From assembly GCF_014640075.1 (NCBI RefSeq), contig NZ_BMGG01000010.1:248001-312000 (forward strand): 64,000 nucleotides of DNA, written 5' to 3'. A program made the position numbers and the translations under genes. The notes under the pieces are model-generated. The model was not told where the DNA came from. It saw only the letters and a list, made by a program, of their open reading frames with translations, and did no database searches. The stretch comes from Chelatococcus reniformis (GTDB lineage Bacteria > Pseudomonadota > Alphaproteobacteria > Rhizobiales > Beijerinckiaceae). Positions 25,610-34,444 of the stretch are shown here, piece by piece; positions within the stretch are counted from its first letter, which is position 1, and every line of letters starts with the position of its first letter.

Positions 25610-26509
25610 ATGGAGCTTCGAACGCTGCGCGCCTTCGTCGAGGTCGTGCGCCAGGGCAGCTTTTCGCGGGCCGCCAAGGTGGTGTTCGCCACGCAATCGA
25701 CCGTCAGCAAGGCGGTCAAGCAGCTCGAGGACGAACTGGGCGTGCCTTTGCTCGATCGCATCGGACACCGCAGCACGCTCACAGTCGCCGGTGAGGTCGT
25801 CTACCGACGCGCGGTCCAGATGCTGGCGCAGCGCGACGACCTCATGTCCGAGTTGCAGGATCTCCAGGGCCTGCGGCGGGGGACGCTGAGGCTGGGTCTC
25901 CCGCCGGTGGGCTCAAGCACGCTCTTCGCGCCGCTCTTCGCGATCTATCGCAATCGCCACCCGGGCATCGACATCCGGCTCGTCGAGCACGGCAGCGACC
26001 GGCTGGAGGAGATCCTGCGGAACGGCGAGATCGATTTGGCCGCCTTGCTGCTGCCGGTATCGGAGGAGTTCGCGTGGCAGCAGGTGCGGCGCGAGCCGCT
26101 GGTCGCGCTGCTGCCCGCTGCCCACGCGCTGGCGCAGCGCACGTCAGTGACGCTCGTCGACCTCAAGGATGTCCCCTTCGTCCTGTTCGAGACGGGCTTT
26201 GCGTTGAATCGCATCATTCTCGGCGCGTCCCGGCGCCACGGCTTCGAGCCGGTGGTGGCGGCCCGTAGCAGCCAGATCGACTTCGTCGTGGAACTCGCCG
26301 CCGTCGGTCTCGGCGTCGCCTTCCTGCCGCGCATGATCGCGCAGCAGCGCCCCCATCCCGCCGTCGCCCGCGTGCCGCTCGCCGAGCCGCAGACGGGTTG
26401 GGACATCGCCATGATCTGGCGCCGCGGCGCCTATCTGTCCCAGGCGGCCCAGGCCTGGCTTGCCCTCGTCCGCGAAATTCATCCCGGGCGGGCCACTCGC
26501 CCGGCGTGA
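25610..26509 (+). CDS. LysR-family regulator, divergent from lrgAB
   Basis: The 299-residue regulator has the winged helix at residues 1-60 (MELRTLRAFVEVVRQGSFSRAAKVVFATQSTVSKAVKQLEDELG) and a periplasmic-binding-like effector domain from about residue 90 (GTLRLGLPPVGSSTLFAPLFAIYRNRHPGIDIRLVEHG). It is separated from lrgA by an 87-base AT-rich gap that must carry both promoters. Position and family match CidR, which senses acetate or pyruvate-related signals and activates cid/lrg genes. The ligand is inferred from that parallel only. Confidence 0.85.
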   Translation: MELRTLRAFVEVVRQGSFSRAAKVVFATQSTVSKAVKQLEDELGVPLLDRIGHRSTLTVAGEVVYRRAVQMLAQRDDLMSELQDLQGLRRGTLRLGLPPVGSSTLFAPLFAIYRNRHPGIDIRLVEHGSDRLEEILRNGEIDLAALLLPVSEEFAWQQVRREPLVALLPAAHALAQRTSVTLVDLKDVPFVLFETGFALNRIILGASRRHGFEPVVAARSSQIDFVVELAAVGLGVAFLPRMIAQQRPHPAVARVPLAEPQTGWDIAMIWRRGAYLSQAAQAWLALVREIHPGRATRPA

Positions 26510-26678
26510 TTGTCACAATTCCATCGGCGACTGGATCGTAGTCGGGCAATTCATTTGAATGTGCTGCATCGCAGCATAAGTTCCGCGTCGGCTCCGGTTG
26601 CCGGCGCCGCCGGGAGGACGGGCGGCCGGGCCGAGGGTTTCGCAATCGGGCGCATCAGGCTGTGCCCGACACTCGGTG

Positions 26679-27509
26679 ATGCTGATGCCCACGCAACCTC
26701 CAGCTTTGTCCACCCACGGCCTGTCGGCCTCCCGACTTCCGTTGCTCGCGCTCGCGATCGCGTCATTCGGCATCGGCACCACCGAATTCGTGATCATGGG
26801 GCTGCTGCCCGACGTGGCGACGGACCTCGCAGTGACGATTCCGCAGGCGGGCCTGCTGGTGACGGGCTATGCGCTGAGCGTCACGTTCGGTTCGCCCATT
26901 CTCGCTATCGCGACGGCACGCATGCAGCGCAAGCGGGCTCTGCTCGTCCTGATCGCCATCTTCATCCTGGGCAACCTGCTTTGCGCCGTGGCGCCGGGCT
27001 ATGCGCTGCTGATGGCAGCCCGCATCGTGACGGCGCTCTGCCACGGTGCCTTCTTCGGTCTCGGCGCCGTCGTGGCGGCCGCCCTCGTCGAGCCGCATCG
27101 GAGGGCCCAGGCGATCGCCATGATGTTCGCCGGCCTCACCCTGGCCAACGTGCTCGGCGTGCCCTTTGGGACGGCGCTTGGGCAGGCGCTGGGCTGGCGC
27201 GACACCTTCTTCGCCGTCGCAGCCATCGGGGTTCTGGCGGCGCTGGCGCTCCAGGCCTGGCTGCCGCGGGAGCTGCCGGTGCCGCCGATGGATCTGGCGC
27301 GCGAGGCCCGCTCCCTCGGCCGCGTCCAGGTGCTCCTCGCCATGCTGATCAGCGTCGTCACGTCGGCGAGCCTGTTCAGCGTCTTCACCTACATCGCACC
27401 GATTCTTGAGCAGGTGAGCGGAGTGTCGCAGCACGGCGTCACCCTGATGCTGCTTCTGTTCGGCGTCGGGCTGACCATTGGCAATGTCCTCGGCGGGCGG
27501 CTTGCCGAT
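26679..27509 (+). pseudogene. MFS transporter, 3' truncated by a deletion
   Basis: About 277 residues of a major-facilitator transporter remain of a usual length near 400. They include LLALAIASFGIGTTEFVIMGLLPDVATDL (helix 1), GYALSVTFGSPILAIATARMQRKRALLV and on to [20 protein letters not shown], the start of the helix 8-9 loop. This is the AraJ/sugar-efflux type. After GGRLAD at 27509 the frame becomes an Arg/Gly-rich shadow, while the neighbouring frame begins cupin coding sequence. The last three or four membrane helices are missing, so the transporter should be inactive. The chimaeric frame continues without stop to 27914. Confidence 0.8.
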
Positions 27510-27510
27510 G

Positions 27511-27771
27511 CTCGGCGGCCCGGACAGGCGCGAGGTCGAGATCCGGGCTGGCGACGTCGCGCTGCTGCCGGTCGGCACCGGCCATTGCCGGTTGGAGGCG
27601 CGCCAGGATTTCCTGGTCGTCGGGGCCTACCCGCCGGGACAGAGCCCGGACCTCGTCCGTACGGCGCCGACGGCGGAGATGAGCGAGCGTATCGCGAAGC
27701 ATGCGTTCCCGTCGTCCGATCCCGTGGCGGGCGCGGGGGGCCCGCTCGCCTCCTTCTTGCGCGCCGCCTGA
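27511..27771 (+). pseudogene. Cupin-domain protein, 5' truncated remnant
   Basis: In the +1 frame relative to the MFS gene, the sequence abruptly reads [20 protein letters not shown], then [28 protein letters not shown], then [20 protein letters not shown]. These match the C-terminal half of small cupin proteins: GDVALLP and GxGH are the second cupin motif and the DPVAG...GPL ending is typical. The first cupin motif and start codon are absent. The join to the MFS remnant lies within about 27508-27519 and includes a short CGGCGG that also occurs a few bases upstream, consistent with deletion at a microhomology. Confidence 0.75.
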
Positions 27772-27847
27772 CCGACGCGACCGCCGTCGGAGAACGCCGA
27801 GCAGCCCAAGCGCCAGCGGCGCGGCGAAGCCGGCCGAGCCATGACGG

Positions 27848-29383
27848 TCAATACCGGATGGTCCAGCGCAGGCCGACGATTGCCGCGTCGGCGAGACGGC
27901 CGGCGGCCGGGTAGCGAGGGTTGCGGAGGCCGCCGCCCGGCCGAATGATGTACTGGAAGTCGGGCTGCACCGAGATGCCGGGGCCGAGCACCACCTGGTA
28001 GGTGGCCTCCAGAACCGTTTCCGCCTTGCGCACGAAGCCGCCGCCATCGTCGCCGAGCAGGATGGCGTCGCGATCAGCCCCGCGCGCCCCGCCGGAGAAG
28101 CGCGCGTGGGCGATAGCGACGCCAAGCGTGTCGTCCGAGCGGCCGGGGAGCAGCCCCTTATAGGCAAGGCCGGCGTCAACATAGAAATCGACGGGATTGC
28201 GGTCGCCCAGTGAGGCGGCGACGCGGACGAAGGCGCTGGCGCCGTCGTTGGGGTCGTTCGGCTCGCGGTAGATCGTCTGATCGATCATGCCGTAGACGCC
28301 TGAATTGCCGCGCAATCGGCGGGCGGCCCCCTCGGCGGTGGCGCCGGAAAGGGCGAGCCCGCCCACCTCGTGGCGCAAGGAGTCGAACCGGCCGAAGTGG
28401 TGCCAGCCTCCGACCGTGATGGTGCCTGGTTGGCCCTTTGAGCCGGCGTCGATGTTGTAGGCATAGGCGATCTCGCCGATGACGAACGCCGGGTCGGTGA
28501 CGCGGAAATTCGTTCCCCGGCGGTTTCGCCGCTGTGGCTCGGGCTGAAGCCCGAGGCGATCGGGCCCAGCGGGGTCGCCGTTGAAGACGCCGACCTGGAA
28601 CGAGAGGTTCTCGTTCGGCACGTATTTGACCCGTGCGCCCGGCGTCGCCAGCGGATAGATCGGGCCGCCGCTCGGCAGATCCATGGCCAGGATGGCCGGC
28701 CAGCCGAAGGTCGAGTTGACGAACAGCGTCGCCGTCTGGCTGACGGCGAACTCCGTGTCGGCGGCGAGTTGCCCGGCCCTGAGCGACAGCCGGTCATCGA
28801 ACAGGCGCTGCTCGAACCACAGCTCGAAGAGCCGCGACGAGGGCAGGGCCTCGATGCCGCTCGCCGTCATGCCGTTGCCGATGTAGCTGTGCGAGATGTC
28901 GGCTCCCTGAATCTGGTAGAAGGTGGCGTGGGCGGCGCCTCCCTTCCAGCCGACGAGCTTCTCGATATCGAGGTCTATTTGGGCGTCCAGCCTGCCCGCG
29001 TAGACGCCGCCTCGGCGTCTGCCTCCCGAGGCGTTGCCCAGAACCTCGCCGATATAGGTGAGGCTGTAGTCCACGCCATGCCGCTTCAGGAAGGCGCGAT
29101 AGCCGCCGGGGTCGCCCAGGGGCCCCAGGCCGTCGGCGATCGACGTCGTCACGTTCGCCGACGGCTTGGCCGACGTGTCGGGCTGCGCGACCGAGGTCTG
29201 CGGATCGCCACCGGCGCCGAACGGCGAGCCGATGGCTGGAGCCTCGGCCGCGATGCGCCTTGCCTCTGCGGCACGCCTCGCTTCACTGGCCTCCAATGCC
29301 CAGGCGGGCGCGCTGCCGCAGCACGCCCAGCAGGCGAGCGCGATGGTGCTGCGGTTTGGTCTGCGGGAGCGGTCCATGCGCAT
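27848..29383 (-). CDS. OprB-family carbohydrate-selective porin
   Basis: The outer-membrane protein has about 511 residues with a signal peptide (ATG 29383: MRMDRSRRPNRSTIALACWACCGSAPAWA); an in-frame ATG at 29413 is also possible. Residues 30-75 are an Ala/Glu-rich helical stretch (EASEARRAAEARRIAAEA), then YRAFLKRHGVDYSLTYIGEVLGNASGGRRRGGVYAGRLDAQIDLD begins the 16-strand barrel, with family marks FELWFEQRLFDDRLSLRAGQ, the GWPAILAMDLPSGGPIYPLATPG segment and RKAETVLEATYQVVLGPGISVQPDFQYIIRPGG at the end. It ends in TIRY, an aromatic C-terminus recognised by the BAM machinery. The likely role is passive uptake of sugars or small hydrophilic molecules. Confidence 0.9.
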   Translation of the reverse strand: MRMDRSRRPNRSTIALACWACCGSAPAWALEASEARRAAEARRIAAEAPAIGSPFGAGGDPQTSVAQPDTSAKPSANVTTSIADGLGPLGDPGGYRAFLKRHGVDYSLTYIGEVLGNASGGRRRGGVYAGRLDAQIDLDIEKLVGWKGGAAHATFYQIQGADISHSYIGNGMTASGIEALPSSRLFELWFEQRLFDDRLSLRAGQLAADTEFAVSQTATLFVNSTFGWPAILAMDLPSGGPIYPLATPGARVKYVPNENLSFQVGVFNGDPAGPDRLGLQPEPQRRNRRGTNFRVTDPAFVIGEIAYAYNIDAGSKGQPGTITVGGWHHFGRFDSLRHEVGGLALSGATAEGAARRLRGNSGVYGMIDQTIYREPNDPNDGASAFVRVAASLGDRNPVDFYVDAGLAYKGLLPGRSDDTLGVAIAHARFSGGARGADRDAILLGDDGGGFVRKAETVLEATYQVVLGPGISVQPDFQYIIRPGGGLRNPRYPAAGRLADAAIVGLRWTIRY

Positions 29384-29558
29384 GAGGCGACGTTGTTCTG
29401 GTGACACTCGCATGAACGGCTGCGCTCAACCACCGGCTAAGTTTCAACTTCGCACATGCCTATCAGCCATCGGCTGCCCGGACATGACAGTGGGATCGCG
29501 CAATCAGGCACCCCGCGATCGCGCGACGCGTTGGCCTCTTGCGCCCGGGTGCCTCGCC

Positions 29559-30443
29559 TCAAGGGCGAGCCAAGGCCCGAGCCAGAAACGCCCGAATGAG
29601 TGATGCAATGTCCGCTGCGTGCGTCTCCAGCGCGAAATGCCCGGTGTCGAGCAGATGGACCTCGGCGTTGGGGTTGTCGCGCCTGAAGGCCTCGGCGCCC
29701 GGCGGCAGGAAGAACGGATCGTGCCTGCCCCACACCGCCAGCACCGGCGGCCGGCGCGTCGCGAAATAGCTTTGGAAGGCTGGATAGAGCGCGACGTTGG
29801 CGGCGTAGTTGCCGAACAGGTCCAGCTGGATCTCGTCCTGGCCGGGACGTGACAGCAGGGCGTAGTCCAGCCAATACGATTCAGGCGCCACCTTGGTCTC
29901 ATCGGGTACGCCGTGCACGTATTGCCAGCGGGTGCCCTCGAGGGTGAGCAAGGAGCGGAGGGCGTCACGGTTCTCCTGGCTCGGCTCCTGCCAGTATTGT
30001 CGGATCGGCGCCCAACCGTCGCTCAAGCCCTCCTCGTAGGCGTTGCCGTTCTGGGAAATGATGCCCGTCACCCGCTGTGGGCGCGACAGCGCCAGGCGAA
30101 AGCCGACCGGCGCGCCATAGTCGAAGACGTAGAGGGCATAGCTCGCAAGGCCGATGACGTCGGTGAACTGCTCGATCACCTTGGCCAGATTGTCGAAGGT
30201 GTAGTCGAACTGGCCGCGTTCGGGTGTGGTGGTGAAGCCGAAGCCCGGCAGATCCGGCGCCACGACGTGATAGCTGTCGGCCAGGCGTGGGATGAGATCG
30301 CGGAACATGTGCGACGAACTGGGAAAGCCGTGCAGCAACAGCAGCGCCGGCTTCGCTGGATCGCCGGCCTCCCGGTAGAACACCGTGACCGGGCCGACGG
30401 CCGCGGTGCGCAAGGCGACATTCGTGGTCGTGGACAGGGGCAT
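29559..30443 (-). CDS. Alpha/beta hydrolase (epoxide hydrolase/dehalogenase-like)
   Basis: This 294-residue hydrolase has the oxyanion motif LLLLHGFPSSSHMFRDLIPRLAD, VVAPDLPGFGFTTTP and the nucleophile elbow YALYVFDYGAPVGFRLAL. The nucleophile position carries Asp (FDYGAP), as in epoxide hydrolases and haloalkane dehalogenases rather than serine esterases. The acid and base are in VLAVWGRHDPFF and LLDTGHFALET. It is divergent from a LysR gene at 30563, the likely regulator. The substrate is unknown; the cytosolic location is clear from the lack of a signal peptide. Confidence 0.85.
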   Translation of the reverse strand: MPLSTTTNVALRTAAVGPVTVFYREAGDPAKPALLLLHGFPSSSHMFRDLIPRLADSYHVVAPDLPGFGFTTTPERGQFDYTFDNLAKVIEQFTDVIGLASYALYVFDYGAPVGFRLALSRPQRVTGIISQNGNAYEEGLSDGWAPIRQYWQEPSQENRDALRSLLTLEGTRWQYVHGVPDETKVAPESYWLDYALLSRPGQDEIQLDLFGNYAANVALYPAFQSYFATRRPPVLAVWGRHDPFFLPPGAEAFRRDNPNAEVHLLDTGHFALETHAADIASLIRAFLARALARP

Positions 30444-30562
30444 CGTCGATCTCCCGAGGTAATGCGGCGGTGCCGTCCGCCGTCCTCGGGACCGATGTAC
30501 GGCGTTGCATGACGCCGATGAATTCCTAGACTGCGACAGTCAGTGTTTCAGATTTCGGAATA

Positions 30563-31489
30563 ATGATGGATCGCATAGACGCGATGAAGGTGTTCGTCAC
30601 GACGCTGGACGAGGGGAGCCTCGCCGGGGCAGGGCGCCGCCTCGGGCGCTCGCCCGCCGCGGTGAGCCGGGCGCTGGCGCTGCTCGAGGCCCACGTCGGA
30701 GTGCAATTGCTCCATCGCACCACGCGCTCGATCCGGCTGAGCGAAGCGGGCGAGCGCTACGCCGCCGCCTGCCGGCGTGTGCTCACCGATCTGGAGGAGG
30801 CGGACATGCTCGCCGCCGGCGAGCGCTCGGCGCCGCGCGGCACCTTGACCATCACGGCGCCGGTGGTCAGCGGCGAAGACGTGCTCCGGCCGGTTCTCGA
30901 CGCCTTCCTCGACGCTTTTCCGGCGGTTGCCGCGCGGCTCTATCTGCTCGACCGACCGGTGAATCTCGTCGACGAGGGCATCGATGTCGCCCTGCGCATC
31001 GCGCATCTGCCGGATTCGTCGATGGTGGCCGTGCGGGTCGGCGAGGTGCGGCGCATCGTGACGGCGTCGCCCCGCTATCTTGCGGCCCACCCAAGGGTCG
31101 ACGAGCCCGCAGACCTCGCCAAGCACCGGATCATCGCCATGACCCATTTCGGGCCGGATTCGTGGAGCTTTCCGCCGGCGAGCGGCTCGTCGGTGTCGCG
31201 AAACGTGCCATTCACGCCTCGCTTCGTCGTCAATAGCGTGCGCGCCGCCGTTGCTTCGGCCGTCGACGGGCACGGCGTGACGCGGCTGTTCTCCTATCAT
31301 GTGGCAGAGGAGGTGCGCAGGGGCCGGCTTGCAGTGATCCTGACGCAGGCCGAGCACGCGCCGCTGCCAGTGCACCTCATCACGCCCGAGGGCCGGTTGT
31401 CGGCCCCGAAGGTACGGGCCTTCGTCGACTACGCGGTACCGCGCCTGCGCGCCGTGTTCGCCCGCCTAAAGACGGATGCCGCCGGCTGA
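30563..31489 (+). CDS. LysR-family transcriptional regulator
   Basis: The 308-residue protein has an N-terminal helix-turn-helix (MKVFVTTLDEGSLAGAGRRLGRSPAAVSRALALLEAHVGVQLL) and a LysR effector domain of the AaeR/DsdC-like solute-binding type (GTLTITAPVVSGEDVLRPVLDAFLDAFPAV, VDVALRIAHLPDSSMVAVRVG). The 119-base gap to the divergent hydrolase holds a small repeat ACTG-CGA-CAGT at 30530-30540, which may be part of its binding site. It may also control the SDR and tautomerase genes downstream, which run in its own direction. Two adjacent ATGs (30563 and 30566) are possible starts. Confidence 0.85.
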   Translation: MMDRIDAMKVFVTTLDEGSLAGAGRRLGRSPAAVSRALALLEAHVGVQLLHRTTRSIRLSEAGERYAAACRRVLTDLEEADMLAAGERSAPRGTLTITAPVVSGEDVLRPVLDAFLDAFPAVAARLYLLDRPVNLVDEGIDVALRIAHLPDSSMVAVRVGEVRRIVTASPRYLAAHPRVDEPADLAKHRIIAMTHFGPDSWSFPPASGSSVSRNVPFTPRFVVNSVRAAVASAVDGHGVTRLFSYHVAEEVRRGRLAVILTQAEHAPLPVHLITPEGRLSAPKVRAFVDYAVPRLRAVFARLKTDAAG

Positions 31490-31618
31490 CGAACCGTCAT
31501 TCGCTCGAAATGCGCAAGAGTGTCCGCCGCAGTGCGGGTATTCGGCCTAGGAACGGCGGGGCTTAGATGGCGAGCGCGCCGGGGCAATCGCCCGCCGGGC
31601 ATCTCGTCGAGGTTCATC

Positions 31619-32332
31619 ATGGGTGCAGAGCAGAAAGTCGTTGTCGTCACCGGCGCCTCCCAGGGCATCGGCGCCGGGCTGGTCAAGGCCTACAGGGACC
31701 GCAACTACCGAGTGGTCGCCAACGCGCGCTCGATCAAGCCGAGCGGCGAAGCGGACATCGCGGCCGTCGCTGGGGACATCAGCGATCCCGCGGTCGCAGA
31801 TCGCGTCATCGGCGACGCACTGGCGCGCTTTGGGCGTCTCGACACCCTCGTCAACAACGCCGGTATCTTCATCGCCAAGCCGTTCACCGCGTATTCGCCG
31901 GACGATTTCGCTTCGTATCTGTCGGTCAATCTGGCCGGCTTCTTCCACATCACGCAGCGTGCCGCGGAGGAGATGGTGAAGCAGGGCTCCGGCCATATCG
32001 TCAACATCACGACCAGTCTCGTCGACCAGCCGATTGCCGGTGTACCCTCGGTGCTGGCGTCGCTGACCAAGGGCGGCCTCAACGCTGCCACCCGGTCGCT
32101 CGCCATCGAGTACGCGTCGACGGGCGTCCGGGTGAATGCCGTGTCGCCCGGCATCATCAAGACACCGATGCACGCGCCAGAGACGCACGAGGCTCTGGCC
32201 CGGCTGCATCCCGTGGGCCGCATGGGCGAGATCCGCGACATCGTCGAGGCGGTGCTCTACCTCGAAACCGCGAGCTTCGTGACGGGTGAGATCCTGCACG
32301 TCGACGGCGGCCAGAGCGCCGGCCGCTGGTGA
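31619..32332 (+). CDS. SDR-family protein lacking the catalytic tyrosine
   Basis: The 237-residue SDR starts at ATG 31619. The cofactor motif TGASQGIG is at 11-18, NNAG at 79-82 and SFVTGEILHVDGGQSAG at the end. The usual YxxxK is replaced: the sequence reads GVPSVLASLTKGG, where Lys151 is present but the position four residues before it is Ala147. The Ser region is NITTSLVD (Ser133). The protein therefore binds NAD(P) but may not do ordinary SDR chemistry. It is nine bases from a tautomerase gene and follows a LysR gene. The same feature may be normal for its subgroup, which I recall but cannot confirm. Confidence 0.82.
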   Translation: MGAEQKVVVVTGASQGIGAGLVKAYRDRNYRVVANARSIKPSGEADIAAVAGDISDPAVADRVIGDALARFGRLDTLVNNAGIFIAKPFTAYSPDDFASYLSVNLAGFFHITQRAAEEMVKQGSGHIVNITTSLVDQPIAGVPSVLASLTKGGLNAATRSLAIEYASTGVRVNAVSPGIIKTPMHAPETHEALARLHPVGRMGEIRDIVEAVLYLETASFVTGEILHVDGGQSAGRW

Positions 32333-32341
32333 GGGAGTGTC

Positions 32342-32578
32342 ATGCCGATCGTCACCATCCAGATCACCCGTGAAGGATCCGGGTCCCGTCGCAGTGCCGC
32401 GACAGCCGAGGAGAAGGCGGCCCTGATCAAGGGCGCGAGCCAGCTGCTGCTCGATGTGCTCAACAAGCCCTTCGATGCGACCTTTGTCGTCATCGAGGAA
32501 GTAGACATGGAAAATTGGGGGGTCGGCGGCCTGCCGGTCGCCGAGTATCGTCGCCGCAGCGCGCCTGCGGCGCGCTGA
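32342..32578 (+). CDS. 4-oxalocrotonate tautomerase-family protein
   Basis: The 78-residue protein begins Met-Pro-Ile-Val, so that after Met removal Pro1 is the catalytic base of the tautomerase family. The body (EEKAALIKGASQLLLDVLNKPFDATFVVIEEVDMENWGVGGLPVAEYRRR) has the family pattern. These small enzymes assemble as hexamers and move double bonds in enol/keto acids, or dehalogenate small acids. The gene is coupled to the SDR (nine bases apart) and has a GGGAG site, so both likely serve one pathway. The substrate is not known. Confidence 0.88.
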   Translation: MPIVTIQITREGSGSRRSAATAEEKAALIKGASQLLLDVLNKPFDATFVVIEEVDMENWGVGGLPVAEYRRRSAPAAR

Positions 32579-32652
32579 CCCCAGTCCGCGCGCACGTTTC
32601 GATCGGGGGGAACCACCCGACCGGAGACACGCGCTCCCGATTCAAAAAGGTG

Positions 32653-32680
32653 GAGCATTTCATCTGATCGGGACATGCTC
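32653..32680. repeat. Short palindromic repeat fragment
   Basis: GAGCAT (32653-32658) and ATGCTC (32675-32680) flank CATCTGATCGGG, close to the stem at 37048-37075 and to the ends of copies A to C. It is a reduced member of the dispersed repeat family, 17 bases before the nitronate monooxygenase start. Confidence 0.55.
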
Positions 32681-32696
32681 TAGGAGGGCTCGCGCT

Positions 32697-33770
32697 ATGA
32701 CAGCATCCGATCGCAGACTTCTCGATCTCTTCGGCATCGAGCTGCCGGTGATTCAGGCGCCGATGGCGGGGGCGACCACACCGGAAATGGTTGTCGCGGT
32801 GAGCGAGGCCGGCGGCCTCGGCTCGCTGCCGGCAGCGCAATACTCGGCTGAGCAGCTTCGCTCGGCGCTGGACACCGTCCGCGCCGGCACGCGCCGGCCG
32901 ATCAACGTCAACTTCTTCTGCCATACCGTGCCGGCCGCTGATCCCGCCGGGCAGGCGGCTTGGCGCAAGCGGCTCGCCCCCTACTACCTTGAGCTGAGTC
33001 TTAATCCCGACGATGCCCCCGCCGGGGCCGGGCGGGCGCCGTTCGACGAAGCCTTCTGCGAGGTGGTCGAGGCCTATCGGCCGCGGGTGGTCAGCTTCCA
33101 CTTCGGTTTGCCCGAGGCGGCGCTGCTCGGCCGGGTGAGGGCGACGGGTGCACGGATCATCTCGTCGGCGACCACGGTCACCGAGGCTCGCTGGCTCGCT
33201 GCCCGCGGCGTCGACGCCGTGATCGCCATGGGCGCGGAGGCCGGAGGCCATCGCGGCAACTTCCTGGGCGCGGACATGACGACCCAGGTGGGCACCATGG
33301 CGCTCGTCCCGCAGGTGGTCGATGCGATCGACGTGCCCGTGATCGCCGCCGGCGGCATCGCCGATGGCCGCGGCGTGGCGGCGGCCTTCGCCCTTGGTGC
33401 ATCGGCGGTGCAGGTCGGAACCGCCTATCTCCTCACGCCGGAGGCGCGCATCCCAAAGGTTCACCGGGAGGCGCTGGCCGGCGACGGGGCTGCTGAGACG
33501 GCCATTACCAACGTGTTCACCGGCCGTCCGGCCCGCGGCATCGTCAACCGCCTGATGCGGGAGGTCGGACCGCTCTCGGACCTGGCTCCGGCGTTCCCCA
33601 CCGCCGGCGGCGCCCTTGCGCCGCTGCGGGCGCAGGCGGAAGCACGCGGCTCGGCGGACTTCACCAACCTGTGGGCCGGGCAGGCCGCCCGCCTGGGGCG
33701 CCCGATGCCGGCCGCGGTGCTGACACGCCTGCTCGGCGGCGGAGCGGCTGGGACAGGCGCATCGACCTGA
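32697..33770 (+). CDS. Nitronate monooxygenase (2-nitropropane dioxygenase family)
   Basis: The 357-residue FMN enzyme has a TIM-barrel with LPVIQAPMAGATTPEMVVAVSEAGGLGSLPA at the N-terminus, FHFGLP, the flavin/phosphate segment AMGAEAGGHRG, VPVIAAGGIADGRGVAAAFALGASAVQVGTAYL and TNVFTGRPARGIVNRL. It oxidises alkyl nitronates to carbonyl compounds and nitrite, a detoxification role (for example of propionate-3-nitronate). GGAGG precedes the ATG. It is preceded by the tautomerase gene 118 bases away and may be an independent unit. Confidence 0.9.
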   Translation: MTASDRRLLDLFGIELPVIQAPMAGATTPEMVVAVSEAGGLGSLPAAQYSAEQLRSALDTVRAGTRRPINVNFFCHTVPAADPAGQAAWRKRLAPYYLELSLNPDDAPAGAGRAPFDEAFCEVVEAYRPRVVSFHFGLPEAALLGRVRATGARIISSATTVTEARWLAARGVDAVIAMGAEAGGHRGNFLGADMTTQVGTMALVPQVVDAIDVPVIAAGGIADGRGVAAAFALGASAVQVGTAYLLTPEARIPKVHREALAGDGAAETAITNVFTGRPARGIVNRLMREVGPLSDLAPAFPTAGGALAPLRAQAEARGSADFTNLWAGQAARLGRPMPAAVLTRLLGGGAAGTGAST

Positions 33771-33822
33771 GTCCCGGACTCGAGGACTTGGGCCGAAGCA
33801 CGCCTGCCCGCGGCGGTCTGTC

Positions 33823-34269
33823 CTACCCCGTCGTGCGCAGCGGCTCGGCCACGAAAAGCGGGATCTGCCGCGTCGTTCGCTTCTCGTAGTCCGCATAGGG
33901 CGGAAAAGCCGCGACGCTAAGGGCCCAGAGCCGCGCGCGCTCGGCCGCATCCTCGACCTCGCGTACCCGCATGGGCTGCGCTACGGTCTCGTCGCGGATC
34001 TCGACCTCGCCATTGCCGCGGAGGTTGTGGACCCATTGCGGGTCCTTCGGCGCGCCGCCTTGCGAGCCCACGAGGACGTAGCTGTCGCCGTCCTTGACGC
34101 GCATCAGCGGCGTCTTGCGAACCGCACCGGTCTTTTGGCCGATGTGGGTGACGATGATGACCGGCAGCCCGGTGTCGAGCAGCGTCGTGCCTTGGGTGCC
34201 GCCGCTGCCCTCGTAGAGATCCACTTGCTTGCGGACCCACTCGACAGGGCTCGGAATGTACTCAGCCAT
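33823..34269 (-). CDS. Nitroreductase family deazaflavin-type oxidoreductase (Ddn-like)
   Basis: The 148-residue protein starts at ATG 34269. It has the split-barrel pattern of the Ddn/F420-binding family: WVRKQVDLYEGSGGTQGTTLLDTGLPVIIVTHIGQKTGAVRKTPLMRVKDGDSYVLVGSQGGAPKDPQWVHNLRGN, close to mycobacterial Ddn-like proteins. Those use F420; in proteobacteria the cofactor of such proteins is not established, and no F420 synthesis genes are visible here. It is convergent with the nitronate monooxygenase gene. Confidence 0.88.
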   Translation of the reverse strand: MAEYIPSPVEWVRKQVDLYEGSGGTQGTTLLDTGLPVIIVTHIGQKTGAVRKTPLMRVKDGDSYVLVGSQGGAPKDPQWVHNLRGNGEVEIRDETVAQPMRVREVEDAAERARLWALSVAAFPPYADYEKRTTRQIPLFVAEPLRTTG

Positions 34270-34409
34270 GGATGTGCACCTCGACCAGGCGCCATGAGGC
34301 GCGGGAGGCGACCAGCCTACGCCGGCTCGCCGCCGATTGCATCCCGGTGCCCACGTCGCTGCCTCATGGCCTGCGGCACGCGTGCGGCAACCGCAGACTA
34401 AAGGCGATG

Positions 34410-34438
34410 TTGTCGCCAGAATGTAAAATGGTTCTAAT
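34410..34438 (+). promoter_or_regulatory. Predicted sigma-70-type promoter of the candidate RNA
   Basis: TTGTCG (34410-34415) and TCTAAT (34433-34438) are separated by exactly 17 bases in an AT-rich patch unusual for this GC-rich DNA. A transcript would start near 34445. No protein gene on the plus strand follows before the terminator at 34502-34543. Confidence 0.5.
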
Positions 34439-34444
34439 GAGTTC

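Noticed and set aside
26598-27914. 438-residue fusion transporter
   Set aside because: The part after 27509 is not in a coding frame; the cupin coding lies in a different frame, so the fusion is an artefact of a deletion.
33823-34269. Evidence for an F420-dependent metabolism
   Set aside because: The Ddn-like protein and the LLM proteins belong to superfamilies that include F420 enzymes, but no F420 synthesis gene is present in the window and the LLM proteins look flavin-type.
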